A stretch of 64,000 nucleotides of DNA. Origin: Rhodococcus spelaei. GTDB lineage: Bacteria > Actinomycetota > Actinomycetes > Mycobacteriales > Mycobacteriaceae. This document shows positions 16,522 through 24,894 of this stretch, piece after piece (position 1 is the stretch's first letter; each line of letters opens with the position of its first letter). The notes under the pieces were generated by a model, which did no database searches, had not been told where the DNA came from, and was given only the letters and a program-made list of their open reading frames with translations. A program made the translations under genes and the position numbers. The DNA lies in contig NZ_VIGH01000007.1 in NCBI RefSeq assembly GCF_006704125.1, positions 62,001 to 126,000 on the forward strand, given 5' to 3'.

Positions 16522-18137
16522 CCGCCCGCACGCTGCTGCACCGAGCCCGCAACGAAGCGATCGCCGCCCGCACTCTCAGGCGGGCGGGCATGATCCGCGG
16601 CACACCCCGGGCACTGGTCGTCGGTGTCGCAGCGGTGGCACGCCTCGGCCCGTTCGGCGGCCTTCCCGCGTACTGCACCGCGGTGCATCGGGGTGCGGTC
16701 GCGATCGTCGACGACCGTGGCGCCGTCACGTTCGACGAGTTCGCCGCCCGAACCCATCGCCTGGCGAACGCGCTGCGTGCCGCGTTGTCCTCGGAAGGGA
16801 CCCAGCCGAGTATCGGGATCCTGTGCCGCAACCACGCCGATGCGCTGGTGACGCTGTGCGCGGCGGCCGCCGCCGGCGCTCGGGTCGTCCTGCTCGGGGC
16901 GGATTTCGGGCCGACGCAGGTCGAGGTGGTCGCGGCCCGGGAACGTCTCGACGCGATCGTCTACGACCAGGAGTTCGCCGCGGCGGTCGCCGGTTTCGAC
17001 GGTCGCCGGTGGTGTGCGTGGTACGACGGCGCGATCCCCCCGGATGCGCTGGAGCGGTTGGTCGAGCAGGGCGCGGCCACTGCACCGCCGCGCCCCGAGC
17101 ACGCCGCTTCGTTAGTGATCCTCACCAGCGGATCCAGCGGGATGCCCAAGGGAGCGCCGCGTGCCGAACCGCGCACCCTGATGCTCACCGCCGGCCTGCT
17201 CGAACGTATTCCCCTGCGCGGCGGCGAGCGAGTGCTGTTGTCCGCGCCCGTGTTCCACGGCTGGGGCCTGCTCGTCGCGATGCTCACCCTGATGCTGGGT
17301 TCGACGCTGGTGCTGCATCGACGGTTCGACGCGACACGGGCCCTGACCGCCCTCACCCAGCAGCGGTGCGCCGCATTCATAGCGGTGCCGACGATGATCC
17401 GTCGGATGCTCGACCTCGGGGATGCTGTCGACGCCGCCGACCTGTCGGCGCTGCGCATCGTCGCCAGCGGCGGCGCTCGACTGGAAGGCGCCCTCGTCAC
17501 CCACGCGGCGGACGTGTTCGGACCGGTGCTGCACAACCTATACGGGTCGACGGAGGCCGCCTACATCAGCATTGCGACCCCCACGGACCTCGCCGACGCA
17601 CCGGACTGTGCGGGACGACCGACGCTGGGCACGGTCGTGCGGATCGCCGACGGACGCGGACGCTCGGAGCCGGTCGGTATCGAGGGCCGCATCCTGGTGC
17701 GCACCCCCGCGCAGATCGAGGCCTACACCGACGGCACCACCCGTAGCGGCGCCGACGGGTTCCTCGACACCGGCGACCGCGGGCACCTCGACGCTCGCGG
17801 ACGACTGCACGTGTCCGGTCGCTCCGACTCGATGATCGTCTCGGGCGGCGAGAACGTCTTCCCGGAGGAGGTCGAACTCGTGCTGTTGACGCACCCGGCG
17901 ATCGCGGACGCCGCCGTGACGCCCGTCGACGACGAGGAGTTCGGACAGCGATTGCGCGCCTACGTCGTTCGCGGCACCGGATCGCTCGACGAGGGCGCCG
18001 TGCGCGCGCACGTGGCGGCCGAACTTCCACGGTCCAGGATGCCCCGCGACATCGTGTTCGTGGACGCACTCCCGCGCGGCGCGTCCGGAAAGGTACTGCG
18101 CCACACCCTCGACGAGTTGAAGGAGAGCCACGCGTGA
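16518..18137 (+). CDS. AMP-binding acyl-CoA synthetase (FadD-type)
   Basis: 539-residue adenylate-forming enzyme that activates a carboxylic acid to its CoA thioester. Visible motifs are the P-loop-like ILTSGSSGMPKGAP, the A5 motif NLYGSTEA, the A7-A8 region DTGDRGHLDARGRLHVSGR and the C-terminal catalytic Lys in PRGASGKVLR. The P-loop reads SGSSG rather than SGTTG, a conservative change. It resembles mycobacterial FadD2/FadD12-type ligases. ATG overlaps the preceding stop by four bases. Following an aldehyde dehydrogenase, it likely activates the acid made by that enzyme. Confidence 0.9.
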   Translation: MTARTLLHRARNEAIAARTLRRAGMIRGTPRALVVGVAAVARLGPFGGLPAYCTAVHRGAVAIVDDRGAVTFDEFAARTHRLANALRAALSSEGTQPSIGILCRNHADALVTLCAAAAAGARVVLLGADFGPTQVEVVAARERLDAIVYDQEFAAAVAGFDGRRWCAWYDGAIPPDALERLVEQGAATAPPRPEHAASLVILTSGSSGMPKGAPRAEPRTLMLTAGLLERIPLRGGERVLLSAPVFHGWGLLVAMLTLMLGSTLVLHRRFDATRALTALTQQRCAAFIAVPTMIRRMLDLGDAVDAADLSALRIVASGGARLEGALVTHAADVFGPVLHNLYGSTEAAYISIATPTDLADAPDCAGRPTLGTVVRIADGRGRSEPVGIEGRILVRTPAQIEAYTDGTTRSGADGFLDTGDRGHLDARGRLHVSGRSDSMIVSGGENVFPEEVELVLLTHPAIADAAVTPVDDEEFGQRLRAYVVRGTGSLDEGAVRAHVAAELPRSRMPRDIVFVDALPRGASGKVLRHTLDELKESHA

Positions 18138-18955
18138 AGGGAATCGAACTGACCGGGCGGGTCGCGGTGGTCACCGGCGGAGCCCGCGGCATCGGTCGCG
18201 CCACCGCCGCGGCTCTGACCGCCGCCGGCGCGCGGGTCGCGGTCGGCGACGTGGACGCCCCGCAGGCGTCGGCGACGGCGATCGACCTCGACGTCCTCGG
18301 AATCCATTTGGACGTCACCGATCCGGAGTCGGTGGAGGCGTTCCTCGATGAGGTCGAGTCGACGCTCGGTCCGGTCAAGGTGTGGATCAACAACGCGGGC
18401 ATCATGCCGATCGGCCCGGTCCTCGACCAGGACGACGCCCTCGTCCGTCGCGCGGTCGACGTCAACGTCCTCGGGGTGATGAACGGTGCGCGCGCCGCAG
18501 CACGGCGCATGGTCGCGGGCGGCGGCGGACGGATCGTGAACGTCGCGTCGATCGCCGGGCGCATGCCCGCGCCGGGGATGGCCGTCTACAGCGGTACGAA
18601 GTTCGCGGTGGTCGGATTCGGGGAAGCGCTCGACGCCGAACTCGCCGACCGTGGGGTGCGGGTCTCGACTGTCCTGCCCTCGTTCACGAACACCGACCTG
18701 ATCGCCGGCACCACGCCGGGTCCGCTGACCCGCCCGATCCCGCCCGAGCAGGTCGCCGCCACAGTGGTTTCCGTACTGCGCCGCGGCCGACGTCACGCCG
18801 TGGTGCCGGGCCGACTGTCAACGGGAAGTGCCGTGTGGCAACTGTTCCCGCGGCCCGCCGCGAAGGTGATGCGCCGCTGGATCGGACTCGACCGGGTGTT
18901 CCTCGACGTCGGTGACGACCGGACGGCATACGAACAGCGGATCGCCCCCGACTGA
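18134..18955 (+). CDS. SDR family oxidoreductase
   Basis: 273-residue classical SDR. It has TGGARGIGRATA, NNAGIMP, the active-site Ser in VNVASIAGRMP and the Tyr/Lys pair in YSGTKFA. The C-terminal half has a longer basic tail (RRGRRH and AAKVMRRWIGLD) as in the mycobacterial group of membrane-associated SDRs found beside FadD genes. The GTG start overlaps the ligase stop by four bases. It is the last gene of the MpaB-P450 block; a 42-bp perfect palindrome follows. Confidence 0.9.
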   Translation: MKGIELTGRVAVVTGGARGIGRATAAALTAAGARVAVGDVDAPQASATAIDLDVLGIHLDVTDPESVEAFLDEVESTLGPVKVWINNAGIMPIGPVLDQDDALVRRAVDVNVLGVMNGARAAARRMVAGGGGRIVNVASIAGRMPAPGMAVYSGTKFAVVGFGEALDAELADRGVRVSTVLPSFTNTDLIAGTTPGPLTRPIPPEQVAATVVSVLRRGRRHAVVPGRLSTGSAVWQLFPRPAAKVMRRWIGLDRVFLDVGDDRTAYEQRIAPD

Positions 18956-18970
18956 GGCACCAACGGCGCC

Positions 18971-19012
18971 CGTGCGCGATTTTCACCCCGATCGGGGTGA
19001 AAATCGCGCACG
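18971..19012. terminator. Perfect 42-bp palindrome, bidirectional terminator (element copy 1)
   Basis: A 21-bp arm starting CGTGCGCGATTTTCACCCCG is followed directly by its exact reverse complement. It fills the gap between convergent genes. The arm recurs with changes at 26728, 29669 and 62365, so it is also a dispersed repeat. Confidence 0.85.
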
Positions 19013-19028
19013 GTTCACGCGGCGCGGC

Positions 19029-20789
19029 TCAGCCGCGAACGATGGCGAGGACCTCGTCGAGAGCCGTCTCGGCGGGCACCTCGCGGGACTCGCCGGTGAA
19101 GCGGTCACGGAGTTCGACGTTGCCGTCCGCGTAGCCGCGGCCGACCACGACCACGAGCGGGACGCCGAGTAGCTCGGAGTCCTTGAACTTCACGCCCGGC
19201 GAGGCCTTGCGGTCGTCGAGGATCACCGACAGGCCGGCCTTGTCCAGCTGCGCGGCCAGGGCCTCGGCGCCCTCGCGGGCGGCGTCGTCCTTGTTGGCGA
19301 TGACGAGGTGCACATTCGCCGGCGACACCTCGGCAGGCCACCGCAGCCCCTTGTCGTCGTGCTGCTGCTCGGCGATCACCGCGACGAGGCGCGAGACGCC
19401 GATGCCGTAGGAACCCATGGTCGGGCGAACCGGCTTGCCGTTCTCGCCGAGCACGTTCACCTCGAACGCGTCGGTGTACTTGCGACCCAGCTGGAACACG
19501 TGACCCACCTCGATGCCGCGGGCAGCAACCAGCGGTCCGGCTCCGTCGGGCGACGGGTCGCCGTCGCGCACCTCGGCGGCCTCGATGGTGCCGTCCGGGG
19601 TGAAGTCGCGTCCGGCGACGAGGCCGACGACATGCTTGCCCTCCTCGTCGGCACCGGTGATCCAGCTGGTGCCGTCGACCACCCGCGGGTCGACCAGGTA
19701 GCGAACACCGTTGGACTGCAGCGCCTTCGGGCCGATGTAGCCCTTGACGAGGAACGGGTTGTTCTTGAAGTCCGTCTCGGTGACGAGCACGTACTCGGCC
19801 GGCTCGAGCGCGGCCTCGAGCCGCTTCTCGTCGACCTCGCGGTCGCCTGGGATGCCGATGGCGAGCAGCTCCCATTCGCCGCCGGGTACCCGGGTCTTGA
19901 CCACGATGTTCTTCAGGGTGTCGGCCCCCGTCACGGTGTGTCCGACCTTCTCGGCGACGCCGGTGGTGGCGTTCGCCCAGCCGACGAGCGAGTCGATGGT
20001 CGGGGTGTCCGGGGTGTCGTAGACCGTCGCCTCGGACTGTCCCTCGATCGGCAGCGCAGCAGGAGCCAGCGTCTTCACCGCTTCGACGTTCGCGGCGTAG
20101 CCGGACTCGAGGCAGCGAACGTAGGTGTCCTCGCCGATCTCGGACTCGGCCAGGAACTCCTCGGACGCCGAGCCGCCCATCGCACCGGACGTCGCGGACA
20201 CGATGACGTACTTGACGCCGAGCCTGGCCAGGATGCGCTCGTAGGCGTCGCGGTGCGCCTGGTAGGAGGCGGCCAGGCCCTCGTCGGTGAGATCGAAGGA
20301 GTAGGAGTCCTTCATCACGAACTCGCGTCCGCGCAGGATGCCGGCGCGCGGGCGCTCCTCGTCGCGGTACTTGGTCTGCACCTGGTACAGGGTGACCGGG
20401 AAGTCCTTGTACGAGTTGTACTCGCCCTTCACGGTGAGAGCGAACAGCTCCTCGTGGGTGGGGCCGAGCATGTAGTCGTTGCCCTTGCGGTCCTTGAGGC
20501 GGAACAGGCCCGCGCCGTATTCGGTCCACCGGTTCGACGTCTCGTACGGCTCGCGAGGAAGCAGCGCGGGCAGCAGGATCTCCTGCGCGCCAATCGCATT
20601 CATCTCCTCGCGAACGACGCGCTCGACCTCGCGCAGCACCCGCAGGCCCAGCGGCAGCCAGGAGTAGACGCCCGGGGCGATACGGCGGACGTAGCCGGCA
20701 CGGACGAGCAGCTTGTGGCTGGCGACCTCGGCGTCGGCCGGATCGTCACGAAGCGTGCGCAGGAACAGCTGAGACAGGCGGGTGATCAC
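19029..20789 (-). CDS. proS: Prolyl-tRNA synthetase
   Basis: Class II aminoacyl-tRNA synthetase of 586 residues that charges tRNA-Pro. It starts [16 protein letters not shown], has motif 2 around [17 protein letters not shown], an INS editing domain in the middle (about 225-385, bacterial type) and motif 3 in [17 protein letters not shown]. The GTG at 20789 was chosen because homologues begin with this segment; the upstream open frame is a repeat tract. On the minus strand TAGGCT (20798-20803) lies 8 nt before the GTG, suggesting a leaderless transcript. The neighbour efpA in M. tuberculosis is separated here by the inserted surface-protein cluster. Confidence 0.96.
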   Translation of the reverse strand: MITRLSQLFLRTLRDDPADAEVASHKLLVRAGYVRRIAPGVYSWLPLGLRVLREVERVVREEMNAIGAQEILLPALLPREPYETSNRWTEYGAGLFRLKDRKGNDYMLGPTHEELFALTVKGEYNSYKDFPVTLYQVQTKYRDEERPRAGILRGREFVMKDSYSFDLTDEGLAASYQAHRDAYERILARLGVKYVIVSATSGAMGGSASEEFLAESEIGEDTYVRCLESGYAANVEAVKTLAPAALPIEGQSEATVYDTPDTPTIDSLVGWANATTGVAEKVGHTVTGADTLKNIVVKTRVPGGEWELLAIGIPGDREVDEKRLEAALEPAEYVLVTETDFKNNPFLVKGYIGPKALQSNGVRYLVDPRVVDGTSWITGADEEGKHVVGLVAGRDFTPDGTIEAAEVRDGDPSPDGAGPLVAARGIEVGHVFQLGRKYTDAFEVNVLGENGKPVRPTMGSYGIGVSRLVAVIAEQQHDDKGLRWPAEVSPANVHLVIANKDDAAREGAEALAAQLDKAGLSVILDDRKASPGVKFKDSELLGVPLVVVVGRGYADGNVELRDRFTGESREVPAETALDEVLAIVRG

Positions 20790-20806
20790 GACCGATGAGC
20801 CTAGTC

Positions 20807-20887
20807 GGTCGAGCGCGCGAGACCGAGGTCGGCACAGCGGTCGAGCGCGCGAGACCGAGGTCGGCACAGCGGTCGAGCGCGCGAGAC
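20807..20887. repeat. 32-bp tandem repeat, 2.5 units, upstream of proS
   Basis: The unit begins GGTCGAGCGCGCGAGACCGA. Copies are at 20807-20838 and 20839-20870 (identical) and 20871-20887 (partial). It sits just upstream of the proS start and before the iron boxes of the divergent gene. Confidence 0.9.
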
Positions 20888-20911
20888 CCGCCCGAAACTA
20901 CCAGAACGGAC

Positions 20912-20950
20912 ATAGTTTAGCCTCCCCTTGCTAACCATAGGCTAACCTTC
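20912..20950. promoter_or_regulatory. Two adjacent IdeR/DtxR-like iron boxes
   Basis: Compared with the 19-bp consensus TTAGGTTAGGCTAACCTAA, 20912-20930 matches at 12 positions and 20932-20950 at 13, with a perfect right half AGGCTAACCT. They are offset by 20 bp and precede the 711-residue surface-protein gene, implying repression by iron-loaded IdeR/DtxR. Confidence 0.72.
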
Positions 20951-21007
20951 ATCGCAATTTGCTTGTTTGCCGTGCCGCGGATGCGGCCGTGACCAGGAAG
21001 TAGACAC

Positions 21008-23143
21008 ATGCGCACGTTGAGCAGGGCGGCTATCGCAGTCACGGCGGTCGCCGTTGCGTGGGCGACGCCGGTGGGGGTCGCGGGAGCCGTCTCCGGCACG
21101 CCGAGCACATCGGTGTCGAAGACGACCAACCTTCGCGCCGACGGCGAGACCATCACCGTCTCGGGCAGCGGATTCTCCGCCGACGGCCCCGGGATCTACG
21201 TCGGACTCGTTCAGGACAACCGGTTCACCACCGCCGACGCCGGCGCGTGGATCTCGAGCGCGTTCGTCCGTCCGGACGCGATCACCGGCGGCTCCTGGTC
21301 GACGTCACTCGACGTGACTGCAGTGGCCGGGGGCTCCGACTGCACGAGGAACAGCTGCTCGATCTACACCGTCGCCGCCCACGGCTCGTCGGACCGGTCG
21401 CAGGACACCAGGGTGCCGGTGGCCTTCGCCGCGCCTCCGGTCGTCACCACACCGCCGACCACGACGACGCAGCCGCCGGTCACGACGACACAGCCTCCGG
21501 TCACCACGACCACCCCACCGCCGACCACCACGACACAGCCTCCGGTCACCACGACCACAACCACGAAACCTCCGACCACCACCACCAAGCCGGTGACGAC
21601 CACAACCTCGAAACCGCCCGTCACCACCACGACCAAGCCGACGACGACGACCACGACTCCGCCGACCACCACGACGAATCCGCCGAGCACGACGACAGCG
21701 CCGACCACCACAGCGCCGAGCACGACGACACCGACTCCGGCCCCCGACAACGGGCCGACCGTCAACGCCGATCGCACGAGTGGACTCAACCCGGCCGGCG
21801 ACACGATCACCGTCAGCGGCCAACGGTTCTCGACCTCGGGCACCGGCATCTACATCGGTGTCGCGCAGATGAGCCGGTACTCGACGACCGACGCGTCCGT
21901 CTTCCAGGACGCGAAGTTCGTCAAACCGGCGGACATGCCGGGCGGGTCCTGGTCGACGACCCTCAACGTGTCGTCCACCTTCGCCGGCAGCGACTGCATG
22001 GCCAACGCCTGCGCTGTCTACACCCTCGCCGCTCACGGCTCGTCCGATCGCAGCCAGGACACCGTCACCCGCATCACGTTCGCCGGCGCTCCGACCCCCG
22101 CGGAGCCACCGGCGTCGAGCGGCGCGAAAGGGAACGGCGGTACGGCAGGCGGCACGAACAGCGGCGGCGCGAACAGCGGTACCGGAGTCGGGGCGGTGAC
22201 GACCAACAGCGCGCTGTCGGTCTCGCTGTCGAAGGCGTCGGAGCTCGATCCCGCCGGCGAGTCGGTCACCATCTCCGGCTCCGGATTCTCAGGGGCGGCG
22301 CCGGGCCTCTACGTCGGCATGGTCCAGGACAACGTGTTCTCGAACTCCGACGCATCGGTCTGGATGACCACCGCCTTCCTGAAACCGGACGCGATCCCGG
22401 GCGGAAGCTGGTCGATCACGATGCAGCTTCCGTCGGTGGTGGGTGCCTACGACTGCGTCCGCAACGCCTGCTCGATCTACACGGTCGCCGCACACGGGTC
22501 GAGCGACCGCAGCCAGGACTCGAAGACGCCAGTGAGTTTCGTCGGCGGCGTCGCACCGGGCACCGTCACCGCACCACCCGCCACGGCGGCGTCCGGTGAC
22601 GCAGCGAAGACGGTGGCCGTCACCCTGTCGAAGGCACGCGGCCTGAAGGTCGAGGGCGAGACGATCACCGTCTCGGGCACCGGATTCGCCGCCACCGGCC
22701 CGGGCATTTACGTGGGCCTGATCCAGGACGACAAGTTCTCCACGACCGACGCGAGCGCGTGGATGACCACCGCATTCATCACGCCGAACAAGATCGAGAA
22801 CGGGGCGTGGACGACCGAGATGGAGGTGGCGGCAGTCAAGGGCGACTCGGACTGCACGAAGAACTCCTGTGCGATCTACACGATCGCCGCGCACGGGTCG
22901 AGCGACCGCAGCCAGGACACGAAGTCGCCGGTGAGCTTCGGCGACGACCTCGAGGCCGACGCCGCGAGCGCGGCAGTCGGCGCCGGCAGTGGCACGAGCG
23001 GTTCGCCGTCGGCGGCCCTGCGCAGCCTGGACAGCTCGCTCGGCGGGCACGCCACCTGGATCCTCCCACTGCTGGTCGGCGGGGGTCTCGGCGCCGGCAT
23101 CGCGGTCGCGACGACTGCGGCACTCCGGCGGCGCCAAAGTTAG
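21008..23143 (+). CDS. Anchored surface protein with four neocarzinostatin-like domains
   Basis: 711-residue exported protein. It has a signal peptide (about 1-28), domain 1 (34-141), a Thr/Pro-rich stalk (142-247), domain 2 (250-359), a Gly/Ser linker, domains 3 (403-512) and 4 (534-645), and a C-terminal transmembrane helix (about 682-705) with a basic tail RRRQS. Each domain starts like GETITVSGSGF, has GIYVGL, a Cys pair in DCTRNSC, and ends IYTVAAHGSSDRSQD. The layout matches the neocarzinostatin/macromomycin immunoglobulin-like fold. Related repeats occur in iron-regulated actinobacterial surface proteins, so a heme or iron uptake role is inferred, not shown. Iron boxes lie upstream. 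Its stop codon lies within the next gene's iron box. Confidence 0.85.
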   Translation: MRTLSRAAIAVTAVAVAWATPVGVAGAVSGTPSTSVSKTTNLRADGETITVSGSGFSADGPGIYVGLVQDNRFTTADAGAWISSAFVRPDAITGGSWSTSLDVTAVAGGSDCTRNSCSIYTVAAHGSSDRSQDTRVPVAFAAPPVVTTPPTTTTQPPVTTTQPPVTTTTPPPTTTTQPPVTTTTTTKPPTTTTKPVTTTTSKPPVTTTTKPTTTTTTPPTTTTNPPSTTTAPTTTAPSTTTPTPAPDNGPTVNADRTSGLNPAGDTITVSGQRFSTSGTGIYIGVAQMSRYSTTDASVFQDAKFVKPADMPGGSWSTTLNVSSTFAGSDCMANACAVYTLAAHGSSDRSQDTVTRITFAGAPTPAEPPASSGAKGNGGTAGGTNSGGANSGTGVGAVTTNSALSVSLSKASELDPAGESVTISGSGFSGAAPGLYVGMVQDNVFSNSDASVWMTTAFLKPDAIPGGSWSITMQLPSVVGAYDCVRNACSIYTVAAHGSSDRSQDSKTPVSFVGGVAPGTVTAPPATAASGDAAKTVAVTLSKARGLKVEGETITVSGTGFAATGPGIYVGLIQDDKFSTTDASAWMTTAFITPNKIENGAWTTEMEVAAVKGDSDCTKNSCAIYTIAAHGSSDRSQDTKSPVSFGDDLEADAASAAVGAGSGTSGSPSAALRSLDSSLGGHATWILPLLVGGGLGAGIAVATTAALRRRQS

Positions 23144-23173
23144 GGCTTGCTAATTTAGGCTAGCTTTGCCTAA
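23140..23173. promoter_or_regulatory. Overlapping IdeR/DtxR-like iron boxes
   Basis: TTAGGCTAGCTTTGCCTAA at 23155-23173 matches 14 of 19 consensus positions. A weaker overlapping copy at 23140-23158 matches 12. The promoter for the 201-residue gene starts here, so that gene can be controlled separately from the one upstream. Confidence 0.7.
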
Positions 23174-23227
23174 GTTGTACCTCGGCTTTGAATCCATCCT
23201 GTTCCACACACGAAGGAAAGTAGGACA

Positions 23228-23833
23228 ATGCGCTCGTTCCACAAGGTCGCCGTCACGGCCGCCGCCGCCGCTCTCATCTCGGCCCTTCCCACCGGGATCG
23301 CCACGGCGGGAACGCCGATCAACCTCGACCTCGGATCGACGGCGAGCATCAACACCGACATCTCCGCGGCCGGTGCCGACCTGCTGGCCCTTCTCCCGGC
23401 CGACGTGCTCGCCGGGCTCGACACCGGATCGCTGGGGAGCCTCAACCCGAGCACGCCGGGCGAGACCCCGGACCCCGAGCCCGAGCAGCCGGCCGGGCCG
23501 ACCGTGACCCTGTCGAAGAAGACCGCCATCGCTGCCGCGGGCGAGTCCATCACCATCTCGGGCGCCGGCTTCTCCGGCGCGGGCGCCGGCCTCTACGTCG
23601 GCCTCGCCCAGGACGACAAGTTCTCCACCACCGACGCCTCCGCATGGATGACCACCAAGTGGCTCAAGGCCACCGACATCGTCGACGGCGCCTGGAGTGC
23701 CACCGTCGACGTCGCCGCCATCGCCGGCACCTCCGACTGCCTGAAGAACACCTGCTCGATCTACACCGTCGCCGCCCACGGCTCCCCCGACCGCACCCAG
23801 GACACCAAGACCCCGGTGACCTTCGCGGGCTGA
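23228..23833 (+). CDS. Secreted single-domain neocarzinostatin-like protein
   Basis: 201-residue protein with signal peptide (about 1-27, cleavage near ATAG), a leader region of about 60 residues rich in Leu/Asp/Ala, a short Pro/Glu linker (TPGETPDPEPEQPAG) and one domain (about 92-200) of the same type as its neighbours: GESITISGAGF, GLYVGLAQDD, the Cys pair in DCLKNTC, and YTVAAHGSPDRTQD. There is no C-terminal membrane helix, so it is probably released or loosely wall-bound. It has its own iron box upstream. By analogy with secreted/anchored protein pairs in heme uptake it could pass a ligand to the anchored proteins; this is inference. Confidence 0.83.
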   Translation: MRSFHKVAVTAAAAALISALPTGIATAGTPINLDLGSTASINTDISAAGADLLALLPADVLAGLDTGSLGSLNPSTPGETPDPEPEQPAGPTVTLSKKTAIAAAGESITISGAGFSGAGAGLYVGLAQDDKFSTTDASAWMTTKWLKATDIVDGAWSATVDVAAIAGTSDCLKNTCSIYTVAAHGSPDRTQDTKTPVTFAG

Positions 23834-23849
23834 TCCTCCGCTCGACACC

Positions 23850-23884
23850 GTCCGGCCTTCGCTGCTCGTCAGCGGAGGCCGGAC
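23850..23884 (+). terminator. Terminator after the secreted single-domain gene
   Basis: GTCCGGCCTTCGCTG (23850-23864) pairs with 23870-23884 with one G-U pair and a 5-nt loop, followed by TGTCTCT. It lies 16 bp after the stop and separates this gene from yaaA. Confidence 0.75.
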
Positions 23885-23928
23885 CTGTCTCTCCGCGCCG
23901 GACCGCATCCCCGGTACCGTTACCGCCC

Positions 23929-24669
23929 GTGCTGGTACTGCTGCCCCCGTCCGAGACGAAGTCCGAGGGCGGCAAGGGCGCCCCGCTGGACCTCGGCGAA
24001 CTGTCGTTGCCCAAGCTCACGGCGACGCGCGAACTGCTGGTGAACACGCTCGTCGACCTCGCCGCCGACGAGGAGGCGTCGAGCCTCGCGCTGGGGCTCA
24101 GCGCCGGGCAGTCCGACGAGATCGCCCGCAACGCCGCACTGTGGACGTCTCCCACCCGGCCCGCACTCGAGCGCTACACCGGCGTGCTGTTCGACGCCCT
24201 CGACGCGAAGTCCTTCACCCGCGCTCAGAAGGCGAAGGCACTGTCGCGACTGGCGATCGGGTCGGCGCTGTTCGGTGTCGTCCGAGCAGGCGACCCGATA
24301 CCCGCGTACCGACTGTCGGGCGGGTCGAAACTGCCCGGGATGGGTACGCTGCAGTCGCTGTGGAAGCCGGAGCTCACGCCCGCGCTCGAAGCGGAGAACG
24401 AGGGCCTCGTGGTGGACCTACGCTCGGGCATCTACCAGCAGCTCGGACCGGTGGCCGGTGCGGTGACTGCGACCGTCCTCACCGAGAAGCCCGACGGCAG
24501 CCGGTCTGTGGTCAGCCACTTCAACAAGCACCACAAGGGACTGCTGGCGCGCGCGCTCGTCGTCTCCCGCGCCGAGCCGTCGGACGTGAGGGGCGTCGCG
24601 CGGGTCGCGGCGAAGGCGGGCCTGACCGTCGAGATCGCCTCTCCGACCGAGCTGGTCGTCCTCACCTAG
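23929..24669 (+). CDS. yaaA: Peroxide stress protein YaaA (DUF328)
   Basis: 246-residue cytosolic protein with the family's hallmarks: N-terminal LVLLPPSETK, the central YRLSGGSKLPGMGTL, VVDLRSGIY and FNKHHKGLLAR. In E. coli YaaA limits free intracellular iron during peroxide stress and binds DNA; the exact reaction is not known. The GTG at 23929 is required because homologues start right at this segment. It has no iron box of its own and is preceded by a terminator, but it lies between two iron-boxed surface-protein genes. Confidence 0.9.
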   Translation: MLVLLPPSETKSEGGKGAPLDLGELSLPKLTATRELLVNTLVDLAADEEASSLALGLSAGQSDEIARNAALWTSPTRPALERYTGVLFDALDAKSFTRAQKAKALSRLAIGSALFGVVRAGDPIPAYRLSGGSKLPGMGTLQSLWKPELTPALEAENEGLVVDLRSGIYQQLGPVAGAVTATVLTEKPDGSRSVVSHFNKHHKGLLARALVVSRAEPSDVRGVARVAAKAGLTVEIASPTELVVLT

Positions 24670-24827
24670 GGACGAGCGTCACCTCGAGCTGAGCGAAATC
24701 ACCGCGCAGTCGCCGGCCCGGTCCGGGCAGGTGGTGATGCCGAAAGATCAGCGACGACGGCACGCCCTGCGCGCCCGCCCTCACCGCGGACGCAGTCGAG
24801 GGAGCCGCCTGAACGCCCGTCCAGTAC

Positions 24828-24846
24828 ATAGGTTAGCCTCACCTTT
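24828..24846. promoter_or_regulatory. IdeR/DtxR-like iron box
   Basis: ATAGGTTAGCCTCACCTTT matches 14 of the 19 positions of TTAGGTTAGGCTAACCTAA and closely resembles the box at 20912. It is 48 bp upstream of the 606-residue surface-protein gene. The rest of 24670-24894 shows no gene. Confidence 0.72.
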
Positions 24847-24894
24847 TGTTCGTATCGTGGGTGTCGCCTCGGCGGCCGGAACCAGGGAGTTGCA

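Noticed and set aside
21431-21748. Thr/Pro tract taken as a possible sequencing artefact or CRISPR-like repeat
   Set aside because: The frame stays open over its whole length and links two good domains; the DNA repeat is only codon-level.
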